A stretch of 5,502 nucleotides of DNA, from the NCBI GenBank assembly GCA_003660905.1, contig QMVB01000064.1, positions 1 through 5,502 on the forward strand. The letters are read 5' to 3'. Of the stretch, positions 1-5,411 are shown piece after piece. The stretch's first letter is position 1. Every line of letters starts with the position of its first letter. A program made the position numbers and the translations under genes. The stretch comes from Candidatus Nanohalarchaeota archaeon. Its GTDB lineage: Archaea; EX4484-52. A model generated the notes under the pieces. The model had not been told where the DNA came from, made no database searches, and saw only the letters and a list, made by a program, of their open reading frames with translations.

Positions 1-136
1 CTCTAAAATGGCTGAATTTTAAAGAATTAGAAGGGTACCTAACTGTCAAATTCTTTATCTAAAATATTGTGAAAAAATAAAAATTTAGTAAATGTCAAAC
101 TTAGGTTATAAGTTTTATATCAGTATAAGATTTTAA
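1..136. other. AT-rich stretch with no supportable gene
   Basis: All frames here are short. A 19-codon open frame enters from the left edge on the + strand and stops at 60-62; it could be the tail of an upstream gene but shows nothing recognisable. An in-frame stop at 134-136 precedes the recognisable antiporter sequence, so the missing front half of that gene is not found here. The stretch holds one inverted copy of the TTTGACAGTT motif (41-50) that recurs near the right end of the window. Confidence 0.5.
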
Positions 137-175
137 TTTTATGGTTTTCTAATCATTCTTTCAATCAGGTGGTGC

Positions 176-505
176 TTGTCATTGGCATCTATTTTTCATT
201 ATATGAATTTTTCAATGGAAATAGGTGCGCTGCTGGCAGAATTTACCCTGTCGATGTCCCCGTATCGCTATGAAATCAGTTCTAAAATGAGACCGCTGCG
301 TGATTTCTTTATTGTCCTGTTTTTCATATTGCTTGGCTCTCAAATGGTCTTTACAGACATAATCCTCTATATTGCGCCGATAATAATACTTTCAGCATTT
401 ATATTTATTGGAAACCCAATGATAGTAATGATCCTGATGGACCTGATGGGATATACAAAGAGAAATAGTTTTTTTAGCTGGATTGACTGTTGTGCAGATA
501 AGTGA
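176..505 (+). pseudogene. Antiporter fragment A: middle transmembrane segments
   Basis: This frame opens with TTG, but recognisable antiporter sequence (an ILSIRWCLSLASIF-like helix) runs upstream to about 137, so 176 is not a true start. It encodes a helix around IGALLAEF, the conserved SPYRYEISSK loop, the LRDFFIVLFFILLGSQMVF helix and a hydrophobic stretch near IAPIIILSAFIFI. The last residues (SWIDCCADK) are out-of-frame nonsense after the T7 run: removing one T gives NSFLAGLTVVQISEF, the expected family sequence, which continues into fragment B. Confidence 0.75.
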
Positions 506-692
506 ATTTTCCCTGATTCTTATTGCTTTGGGTGTAAAATTAGGGCATCTGACAAATGATATTTTGTCTTTTGTAACCTGCATCGGTCTGATAACTATTG
601 CCGGCTCTACTTATATGATGCTTTATGCAAATAAGATATGCCCTTATTTATCAAAGTACCTGTCGATATTTGAAAGAAAGGGGCAAAAGTAG
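483..692 (+). pseudogene. Antiporter fragment B: last transmembrane helices
   Basis: This frame carries the conserved QISEFSLILIALGVKLG helix and a final helix (CIGLITIAGSTYMMLYA), followed by the hydrophilic linker to the nucleotide-binding domain. True continuity begins upstream of 483, inside fragment A at the T7 run. The stop at 690-692 comes from the second frameshift near the GGGG run at 680-683; in the third frame the linker reads on as KVDEHKYHDYESYD into the Rossmann fold. Confidence 0.75.
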
Positions 693-784
693 ATGAACAT
701 AAATATCATGATTATGAAAGTTATGATATTATTATTTTTGGATATAATCGCGTCGGGTATGACCTGCTAAAATTTATTAAAAAA

Positions 785-1225
785 ATGAAAAAAAGGTTTT
801 TGGTTGTGGACTATGACCCGGAAACTATTGTTGGTTTGGCAAAAGAAGAAGTTCATTGCAGATATAGAGATGCCAGCGACTCTGAATTATTGAATGAATT
901 AAATTTTTCAAAATGCAGGATGGTGATATCGACAATACCCGACTTTGATACAAATCTCCTTTTACTCAGCAAAATAGGAGGGTTCAATAAAAAAGCGATT
1001 ATGATTGTTGTTTCCAATGATATTGATGAAGCGATAGAATTGTATGATAAAGGTGCTACTTATGTAATCATGCCTCATTTTTTGAGAGGACAGCATACGT
1101 CCACACTGATTGAAAAAAATGGGCTGGACTTTGATATGTTCCTGGAAGAAAAAATTGCTCATATCGAGGATTTAAAGAAAAGAAAAAAGAGAGGGCATGA
1201 ACATATTGAAGATGAGAAGCGTTAA
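785..1225 (+). pseudogene. Antiporter fragment C: TrkA-N (RCK) domain, C-terminal end of the gene
   Basis: The frame is open from 674, and domain homology starts at ESYDIIIFGYNRVGYDLL (about 716-769), so the ATG at 785 lies inside the first beta-alpha unit and is not a domain boundary. A protein started at 785 would lack the glycine-rich nucleotide-binding loop. It continues with FLVVDYDPET (acidic end of strand 2), RYRDAS (family consensus RYGDAS), MVISTIPDFDTNLLLLSK, AIMIVVSNDIDEAIELYDKGATYVIMPHFL, and ends in a highly charged tail (KKRKKRGHEHIEDEKR). I see no promoter or ribosome binding site that would make it an independent gene. Confidence 0.75.
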
Positions 1226-1273
1226 AATGGATATGTGCTGGTTCTAAAGTAGGTATCTCATTCTAATCCATTT

Positions 1274-1286
1274 AAAAAAAAGAAAA
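1274..1286 (-). terminator. Oligo-T terminator of the aIF2-gamma/RNase HI operon
   Basis: On the minus strand, four bases after the RNase HI stop codon, the transcript would read T4-C-T8. Archaeal RNA polymerase terminates at oligo-T tracts without needing a hairpin. An 8-bp inverted repeat (AAATGGAT at 1225-1232 with ATCCATTT at 1266-1273, 33-nt loop) lies just beyond it in the gap between the convergent genes. Confidence 0.6.
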
Positions 1287-1289
1287 TCT

Positions 1290-1706
1290 CTATTTGCCCT
1301 TATTATCCAGTGCCTTATTCACCAGCGAATCCGCTATAACAATCATATTATGCTCTCTTTTAACATGCGTATAACTTACTGTTTTAAATTCCCCTTCAAG
1401 TTCTTTTACTTTCTCAAACAATACGCGCAGCCCGGGATTTTTCACGCGATATTCTCCCAGAAGCTGTTTTACCATCAACTGGCTGTCAGAATAACAATTA
1501 ATCTCTTTTCCATTGTATACTTTTGCCATTTTTAATGCACTTATCAATGCAGTATATTCTGCCTGGTTGTTTGTGCCTTTCCCAATATACTGACCTTTTT
1601 CATAGAGAATTTTATTTTCCTGAGTGCATACAATAAACCCGATTGCAGATTCTCCTTCAGCGCCGTTGTTTCTTGAGCCTCCATCAGTGTAAATGTTTAG
1701 AATCAT
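1290..1706 (-). CDS. rnhA: Ribonuclease HI
   Basis: RNase HI cleaves the RNA strand of RNA:DNA hybrids using two metal ions (R-loops, primer remnants). The 138-residue protein has the single RNase H fold and the four expected acidic catalytic residues: D8 in YTDGGSRNNG, E50 in GTNNQAEYTAL, D74 in YSDSQL and D126 in IADSLVNKAL. H114 in THVKREHN fits the conserved histidine. The short form without the basic protrusion matches the archaeal/Bacillus YpdQ-like class. A longer frame could begin at 1736, but its first 10 codons lie over the end of aIF2-gamma and precede the family start; the ATG at 1706-1704 gives the normal N-terminus MILNIYTDGG and overlaps the aIF2-gamma TGA stop as ATGA, so translation is probably coupled. 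AAAGGGA on the minus strand, about 12 nt upstream, may serve as a weak ribosome binding site. The HN-MIVI-AD segment before D126 is slightly longer than the common HNKEAD form. Confidence 0.93.
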   Translation of the reverse strand: MILNIYTDGGSRNNGAEGESAIGFIVCTQENKILYEKGQYIGKGTNNQAEYTALISALKMAKVYNGKEINCYSDSQLMVKQLLGEYRVKNPGLRVLFEKVKELEGEFKTVSYTHVKREHNMIVIADSLVNKALDNKGK

Positions 1707-2935
1707 ATTAGGCTTCCCTTTGCAATCAAACTCCATTTTCCCTTTATCTGCTTTGAGATTGCAATGTTTTGATTGTCAAGAATGCATACAGGCAATTTCA
1801 GGGAAAAATTGAAAATATTTTTTTTGTTGTCTGCATTTGTGCAAATTCCAACTGTTCTCGCAGTTCCTATATTCATCATGGCAACATCCCCTTTTTTTAT
1901 GTATGTTTCTATTTGCTTTTCCCGTTTCAGGTAAGTTACATTAATTTGGATTGTCTCGCTTGCAGGAGGGATTTTGCCGGCAAAGCCCACTACATTTCCG
2001 ACAAGGGAATCTGATCTGGACAGTGATGGGTCGAGAGTTGTTTCCAGCGCAATCAGCCCCCCGCACTGGGCTTTTGGAAGAGAATAATCGCTCTGGATAA
2101 TTTTATTGATTTTTGTCTCAAGAGGGACGTATTTTTTGTTTATGTCTACACCAGGGCTTATCTGGATGATATCCCCTACTTTCAGCTCACCGGAAATTAT
2201 GCTTCCTCCAAGTACAGCGCCTTTAAGGTCGCTTATTTTTGTTCCGGGCTTGTTTACATCAAAGGAGCGGGCAACAAGAAAAACAGGATCTTTGCCTTTT
2301 TCTGTCTTCTTTTGTATATCTTTTAGGAAAGTTTCATAGATTTTTTCAAGCAGTGCATCTATATTTAGCTTGTACTGCGCAGATACAGGAATAATAGGAA
2401 CATTTTTGTAGATGCTTCCCGACAAAAATGCCTTGATTTGATGGTAATTTTTCAATGCTTCTTCAGGGCTCACCAGATCAATTTTGTTCTGGACAACAAG
2501 AATGTTTTTTATGCCGGATAGTTCCAGTGCATTTAAATGCTCTTTTGTCTGCGGCTGGGGGCATTTTTCATTCGCAGCTATAACCAGTATGGCAAAGTCC
2601 ATCAGGGATGCCCCACAAAGTACAGTTGCCATTAGGGTTTCATGCCCAGGGGCATCAATAAAAGAGACAGTATTTATAAGCTCTGTCTGTGAAAAGCAGT
2701 TTATGCAGACGGGAGTCGTTCCCCAGCAAGCAGGAGGTTTGCATTTTTTGCATTTTCTTATCTGCATATCTGCATACCCGAGCCGTATTGAAATTCCCCG
2801 TTTTAATTCTTCGCTGTGTTCATCTGTGAATTTTCCTGTGAGAATGCTGGTAAGAGTCGTCTTTCCGTGGTCAACATGACCAACAACGCCAATATTACAG
2901 CATGGGAGTTCATTTAAATCAAAATTTTTACTCAT
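1703..2935 (-). CDS. eif2g: Translation initiation factor 2 subunit gamma (aIF2-gamma)
   Basis: aIF2-gamma is the GTPase subunit of the archaeal aIF2 heterotrimer, which carries initiator Met-tRNA to the small ribosomal subunit. The 410-residue protein has the full family length and all G motifs: G1 GHVDHGKT (19-26), switch I with ELKRGISIRLGYAD (43-56), G3 DAPGH (94-98), G4 NKID (149-152) and G5 SAQ (184-186). A zinc knuckle is inserted between switch I and G3 (C62-x2-C65 and C77-x2-C80, with an extra C70), a hallmark of the gamma subunit that separates it from EF-Tu/EF1A and SelB. Domain II follows (VARSFDVNKPGTKISDLKG, then GGSIISGELKVGD) and a complete beta-rich domain III. The ATG at 2935 puts the P-loop at the usual distance from the N-terminus. 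It is first in an operon with RNase HI and divergent from the gene at 2984; the short 5' region fits leaderless or near-leaderless transcription. Confidence 0.97.
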   Translation of the reverse strand: MSKNFDLNELPCCNIGVVGHVDHGKTTLTSILTGKFTDEHSEELKRGISIRLGYADMQIRKCKKCKPPACWGTTPVCINCFSQTELINTVSFIDAPGHETLMATVLCGASLMDFAILVIAANEKCPQPQTKEHLNALELSGIKNILVVQNKIDLVSPEEALKNYHQIKAFLSGSIYKNVPIIPVSAQYKLNIDALLEKIYETFLKDIQKKTEKGKDPVFLVARSFDVNKPGTKISDLKGAVLGGSIISGELKVGDIIQISPGVDINKKYVPLETKINKIIQSDYSLPKAQCGGLIALETTLDPSLSRSDSLVGNVVGFAGKIPPASETIQINVTYLKREKQIETYIKKGDVAMMNIGTARTVGICTNADNKKNIFNFSLKLPVCILDNQNIAISKQIKGKWSLIAKGSLI

Positions 2936-2947
2936 AGACAGTTATTT

Positions 2948-2964
2948 GAAAAAGCATTAAATAG
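2948..2964. promoter_or_regulatory. Divergent promoter core with possibly shared TATA-like element
   Basis: The gap between the two divergent start codons is 48 bp. TTAAATA at 2957-2963 lies 21-27 nt upstream of the + strand ATG (2984), and its complement TATTTAA lies 22-28 nt upstream of the - strand ATG (2935). That is where an archaeal TATA box sits for a leaderless mRNA. On the + strand it is preceded by the purine-rich GAAAAAG (2948-2954), a plausible BRE. An alternative for the minus gene is the AT-rich block at 2973-2983, which would leave a short 5' leader. Confidence 0.5.
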
Positions 2965-2983
2965 TTATTTGTTAAATATAAAT

Positions 2984-3946
2984 ATGCAGGAAATTGTCTT
3001 TGATGTTTCTTCAATAGATTGCAATCCATTTGTTGATGAATTTGGAGAAGAGAAAGTAAAGGAATACAACAACAAATATCCTGATTCTAAAGAACTCAAT
3101 GTTAAGAGTGCTCTGAAACAGAAAGTACTGGAATATTCTGCCAAGAAAAATTCTATTACTGTTAATATCACTACTACCACCACGACGACTAATTTGCTAA
3201 TTACTGAAGAAAAACCACATAGGTCAGCAGCTAATTCTATTTCTGACGAAGCACTGGTATCCTTACGGTCGACAGTTGCCGTTCCTGACTCGTCAAAGCC
3301 CCGGCAAGCACAGACAATGCCGGCACAAATTAAGACTGAAGTTGTTAAGAAAAAGTTAGTTTCTCTACCAGCGGCGCCAAAATCACTTGTTGAAAAACCA
3401 GTTGCAGAAGAGTCCGAGTTTGAAAGAAAGCAGATTATAGACATGAATGACATACTTCGCGGATTGAAGGAAAATGAGGGAGAGCTTGAAAAACAACTTC
3501 CTTCTTTAAAAAAACTCTATACAAGCAAGATTATTGAAAGAGAGGAATATGATTTCCTTGTGCAGAATGTTGTTGCCAAGATAAAGGAGCTGGACAAAAA
3601 GATAGACTATGAGAGAGAGGTACAGAAGATAAAAAAGTGCAAAGAAAATATAGAAGACAGCATCGCGCAGGAATTGCTTAAGGGAGAACTAAAAGATAAA
3701 ACACAACATACGTTAAATTCATTGAAGCATCTATATAATGACGGGATTATATGCAGGAAGATGTATGTTGACGGCAGAAACCAGGTAATGATAAGGGAGA
3801 GAAAAGTGAATGAGCTGATAAAGAAGATTGAAGGCATTTTAGACAATTATGTTGAGGAAAGCAAAAAAAGGACAAAAGAAGCTGTTGATACAAATAGGAT
3901 GAGAGGGAATAGAACACCAGGAAAGGGAAAAATACAATATGGATGA
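2984..3946 (+). CDS. Unknown coiled-coil/helical protein with duplicated SHOCT-like module
   Basis: I do not recognise a named family. The 320-residue protein (ATG 2984, favoured over TTG 2969 because of the TATA-like spacing) has no signal peptide or membrane segment. Residues 1-60 are a mixed, charged region (MQEIVFDVSSIDCNPFVDEF). Residues 63-69 are seven threonines in a row. Residues 75-150 look disordered, rich in Pro, Ala, Ser and Lys. From 151 on the protein is helical and strongly charged. It contains two copies of one motif: LPSLKKLYTSKIIEREEY (172-189) and LNSLKHLYNDGIICRKMY (244-261), each followed by a long amphipathic helix (to about 207 and 282). The pattern L-x-S-L-K-x-L-Y-x3-I-I-x-[RK]-x2-Y resembles the short SHOCT helical hairpin often found in membrane-associated or oligomerising proteins. 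The tail (290-320) is basic. It overlaps the next gene by 8 nt, so the two products probably act together, perhaps with this one bound at the membrane through the second. Confidence 0.8.
   Translation: MQEIVFDVSSIDCNPFVDEFGEEKVKEYNNKYPDSKELNVKSALKQKVLEYSAKKNSITVNITTTTTTTNLLITEEKPHRSAANSISDEALVSLRSTVAVPDSSKPRQAQTMPAQIKTEVVKKKLVSLPAAPKSLVEKPVAEESEFERKQIIDMNDILRGLKENEGELEKQLPSLKKLYTSKIIEREEYDFLVQNVVAKIKELDKKIDYEREVQKIKKCKENIEDSIAQELLKGELKDKTQHTLNSLKHLYNDGIICRKMYVDGRNQVMIRERKVNELIKKIEGILDNYVEESKKRTKEAVDTNRMRGNRTPGKGKIQYG
3170..3190 (+). repeat. ACN codon repeat encoding seven threonines
   Basis: Seven consecutive Thr codons run as ACT ACT ACC ACC ACG ACG ACT within the gene at 2984. The third bases change in pairs, so it is a protein-level Thr tract and not a perfect trinucleotide repeat. 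It separates the N-terminal region from the disordered linker. Confidence 0.8.
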
Positions 3947-4304
3947 TATTAAAAAAGAGTTTGAAGAGGTAAAGAAGAGCACAGAATCTGTTGCAGTGCC
4001 TGAAGCCACAGAGCCCCCGGAAGTCAAAAAGGAGGAAAAAGTCGACAGGGAAAAAAAGACAGAACAAAAGGAAAAAACCAACTACAGGAAGGAATTTCCT
4101 GAGGCAAAATTAACTCTTCTGTGGATAATTGGCTCTCTTTTCATATTTATAGGCAGTTGGTTTGCAGGGCATCTGAGGGAAAATATTGGTCTGAGTGGCT
4201 TTGCTTATGCGGCAATTATTGTAGTATCCTTTTTGTTTATTCTTCTTGGCGGTTTCATGTGGATTACTATTGCAGTAATTATATGCCATGAAGAACTGGA
4301 GTAG
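3939..4304 (+). CDS. Unknown two-helix membrane protein with long charged N-terminal tail
   Basis: The 121-residue protein starts with about 55 residues of almost only Lys, Glu, Asp, Pro and Thr (EEVKKSTESV, then KKEEKVDREKK), likely a disordered or coiled cytoplasmic tail. Two hydrophobic helices follow, about 57-77 (LTLLWIIGSLFIFIGSWFAG) and 90-116 (AAIIVVSFLFILLGGFMWIT), joined by a short loop GHLRENIGLSGF, ending in HEELE. Such a hairpin would place both ends on the same side of the membrane, probably the cytoplasm. The ATG overlaps the end of the upstream gene (ATGGATGA, 8 nt), which supports translational coupling. I do not recognise a family; a membrane anchor for the upstream coiled-coil protein is an inference from the operon and the matching charged regions. 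Confidence 0.82.
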   Translation: MDDIKKEFEEVKKSTESVAVPEATEPPEVKKEEKVDREKKTEQKEKTNYRKEFPEAKLTLLWIIGSLFIFIGSWFAGHLRENIGLSGFAYAAIIVVSFLFILLGGFMWITIAVIICHEELE

Positions 4305-4305
4305 C

Positions 4306-4755
4306 CTAATCTTTGCTTTTATAGACTGCCCAGAATATTGCAAAAAACAGGAGAAGGGCAAAAATCCAGTTGTCTGCCTCGTATTTTGCTAAAATGCTTT
4401 CATTTAGCATAAGAACAACAACCCCGAGCATTACAAGTATAGGCAGGTAATCAATATTAGGGGCGATTTTTTGCAGGATTAAATAGACATACGCCAATGC
4501 CATCAGCAGGATTACCCACTTGAAATTATCCAGTAGAAACCTTACTGCTTCTTCATTGTTCGTTGCCAGAAATCCGAAGATGAGGGAAATCACAATATTT
4601 GTTTTTGGAGTAAAAGGCAGTTTTCCTTCTGATTTTTTCGTAACAAATTCAATTACGGCAAAGAACATTGTTGTAAAAAATAGCAGGGGAAGGACAATAT
4701 TGAAAAATTCAGTATTTTCAAACAACTGCCTAAATGCGTAAAAATCCAGTTCCAT
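4306..4755 (-). CDS. Unknown integral membrane protein with about five helices
   Basis: The 149-residue protein has a short N-terminal amphipathic start (MELDFYAFRQLFENTEFF) and hydrophobic segments near residues 18-38, 53-65, 79-95, 102-118 and 129-145, with a basic loop KKSEGKLPFTPKTN between the first two. The layout (a FFNIVLPLLFFTTMFFAVIEF helix, a loop, then NIVISLIFGFLA) recalls small uncharacterised membrane proteins common in DPANN archaea; this is memory of a pattern, not a search. No catalytic motif is visible. The ATG at 4755 is supported by a TATA-like element about 20-28 nt upstream. It converges with the operon at 2984-4304, with one base between the two stop codons, so the transcripts must overlap unless they terminate inside coding sequence. 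Confidence 0.82.
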   Translation of the reverse strand: MELDFYAFRQLFENTEFFNIVLPLLFFTTMFFAVIEFVTKKSEGKLPFTPKTNIVISLIFGFLATNNEEAVRFLLDNFKWVILLMALAYVYLILQKIAPNIDYLPILVMLGVVVLMLNESILAKYEADNWIFALLLFFAIFWAVYKSKD

Positions 4756-4906
4756 TTAATTAAATGAAGAGGATATTTAAATAATTTACTTTCGAAAGGC
4801 AATATACATATATTTTGCTGTACTATTAATCTATGAAACCAAAAATATTAATCTAAAAGAAATTCCCGCAGCTCTGCTGTGATTGGGTCAAAATTATTTA
4901 ATTCTA
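4756..4906. other. AT-rich intergenic stretch upstream of the IS remnants
   Basis: Apart from the minus-strand promoter at 4774-4794 no gene is visible. The only structure is a small hairpin at 4867-4881 (CGCAGC, loop TCT, GCTGTG) just before the transposase remnant. The N-terminal half of the tnpA gene, which should occupy this space, is not recognisable in any frame. Confidence 0.4.
4774..4794 (-). promoter_or_regulatory. Archaeal BRE/TATA promoter for the five-helix membrane protein
   Basis: On the minus strand a BRE-like CGAAAG (4789-4794) is followed by TATTTAAATA (4774-4783), about 19-28 nt upstream of the ATG at 4755. The spacing matches a leaderless or nearly leaderless archaeal transcript, and no clear Shine-Dalgarno sequence lies between. 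Confidence 0.6.
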
Positions 4907-5115
4907 TTAAGAATTGTGCAAATAATCAAGAGCATAACCGCAAAAAAATTGTTCAAAAAGTTCCCGGAAATTAAAAAGGAATTATAGGGCGGTGAATTCT
5001 GGGACGATTTAGGATGTATAGGAATCGTATGGGAAGGAGTAAATGTAGAGATAATAAGAAAATACATAAAAAAGAAGGTTGTGGTGATGATCAACTAAAA
5101 CTGTTGGATTTCTGA
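4907..5115 (+). pseudogene. tnpA: IS200/IS605-type Y1 transposase (TnpA), C-terminal remnant with amber codon and frameshift
   Basis: TnpA of IS200/IS605 elements is a small HUH single-strand transposase with one catalytic tyrosine. The + frame reads IVQIIKSITAKKLFKKFPEI, then KKEL, a TAG at 4985, then GGEFWDDLGCIGIVWEGVNV and EIIRKYIKK. The family consensus at this point is KLFKKFPEIKK-LWGGEFW, so TAG replaces the expected TGG (Trp). The tyrosine codon at 5063-5065 (RKYIKK) sits where the family has its catalytic Tyr. A single missing A in the run 5068-5073 then shifts the frame; allowing for it, the protein ends EGCGDDQLKLLDF with a stop at 5113-5115, a natural C-terminus for the family. 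About half of a normal protein (some 130-150 residues) remains, so it cannot be active. Confidence 0.75.
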
Positions 5116-5119
5116 TGTG

Positions 5120-5153
5120 TGAAGCCCTACTGCTCTGCAGTGGAGCAATTCAC
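5120..5153 (+). mobile_element. Likely right-end hairpin of the IS200/IS605 element
   Basis: Directly after the tnpA stop lies a strong hairpin: GCCCTACTGC (5124-5133), loop TCT, GCAGTGGAGC (5137-5146), with one mismatch and one G-T pair in ten. It is framed by GTGAA (5120 on) and TTCAC (5149-5153), which can pair as an outer stem. The sequence begins GAAGCCC and ends with TTCAC, a pattern I recall from many IS200/IS605 right ends, which use subterminal hairpins and no inverted repeats. The element boundary is therefore placed near 5153. Confidence 0.55.
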
Positions 5154-5411
5154 TTCGTCTATGTTGCTTTTCTAAGTCAGAAATCCTGTCATGAGATGGA
5201 TTTAGATCGCCTGCAAGATATACAAAATCAATCGGTCTTCGCATGCTTTGGCTATTTTTCTTGAAGAGCGGAGTCCTATGCAATATCCGTAAAATAATAA
5301 GTTTATTATCATTTTAGGAGCATAATCGTGTTGACAGTTATCGCAGTATTTGTCTTTTATTTTGGTTATGTCTAATTTGTTTACAACCCAACTTTGACAG
5401 TTTGACGCCAA
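5154..5411 (-). pseudogene. IS1182-like (DUF772) transposase, N-terminal fragment with frameshift
   Basis: The minus strand encodes the start of a DDE transposase of the IS1182/IS5-like type: WVVNKLDITKIKDKYCDN, then PKMIINLLFYGYCIGLRSSR and KIAKACEDR. The next frame continues with DFVYLAGDLNPSHDRISDLE and KQHRR. The join lies near 5232, where CGATTGAT replaces an expected CGAATTGAT (one base lost). This is the DUF772 helical domain only; the DDE catalytic domain is missing. The open frame runs on to a stop at 5095-5097, but its last 19 or so residues (SELLHCRAVGLHTSEIQQF) are read through the right-end hairpin and tail of the IS200-type remnant and are not transposase sequence. The frame opens with TTG at 5411; a stop at 5427-5429 and no recognisable upstream sequence suggest that the first residues are lost too. 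Confidence 0.72.

Larger units (their letters stand above)
137..1225 (+). pseudogene. Kef/CPA2-type cation:proton antiporter with TrkA-N domain, 5'-truncated and doubly frameshifted
   Basis: Members of this family exchange K+ or Na+ for protons through about 12 membrane helices and are gated by a C-terminal nucleotide-binding TrkA-N (RCK) domain. Three consecutive reading frames together spell the second half of such a protein. The membrane part carries the blocks SPYRYEISSK, LRDFFIVLFFILLGSQMVF and VQISEFSLILIALG, and the Rossmann-like part carries IIIFGYNRVGYDLL followed by FLVVDYDPET and MVISTIPDFDTNLLLLSK. Homology starts near 137, just after a stop at 134-136, so roughly the first half of the transporter domain is missing. 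The first lesion is one extra T in the T7 run at 469-475; the second looks like one lost G in the GGGG run at 680-683. The usual Gly of the RYGDA block is Arg here (RYRDA). Together these suggest a dead gene, although sequencing errors in the two runs could explain the frameshifts but not the 5' loss. Confidence 0.85.

Noticed and set aside
3..62. 19-codon open frame entering from the left edge
   Set aside because: Too short to recognise and open on both strands; could be the end of an outside gene but cannot be supported here.
168..178. GGTGGT before TTG at 176 as a ribosome binding site and start
   Set aside because: The antiporter homology runs through these bases as codons (RWCLSLAS), so this is internal coding sequence.
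1225..1273. AAATGGAT/ATCCATTT inverted repeat as an intrinsic bidirectional terminator
   Set aside because: The stem is 8 bp with a 33-nt loop and no U-tract after it on the + strand; on the - strand the T-run comes before the hairpin. Only the oligo-T run is supported.
1707..1736. Upstream ATG start for RNase HI giving 10 extra residues
   Set aside because: The extra residues MEFDCKGKPN lie over aIF2-gamma codons and precede the normal RNase HI start; the ATGA overlap start at 1706 is better.
2484..2879. 131-codon open frame on the + strand opposite aIF2-gamma
   Set aside because: It is antisense to the highly conserved G domain, with no family features; a shadow of the real gene.
2965..3453. 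162-codon minus-strand frame rich in Ser, Val and Phe
   Set aside because: Composition (a valine run antisense to the Thr codons) and position show it to be a shadow of the gene at 2984.
5083..5115. GTGATGA followed by CTGA, resembling the C and D boxes of an archaeal C/D guide RNA
   Set aside because: Spacing is only about 23 nt, without internal D'/C' boxes or a closing stem, and the bases are explained as the tail of tnpA.
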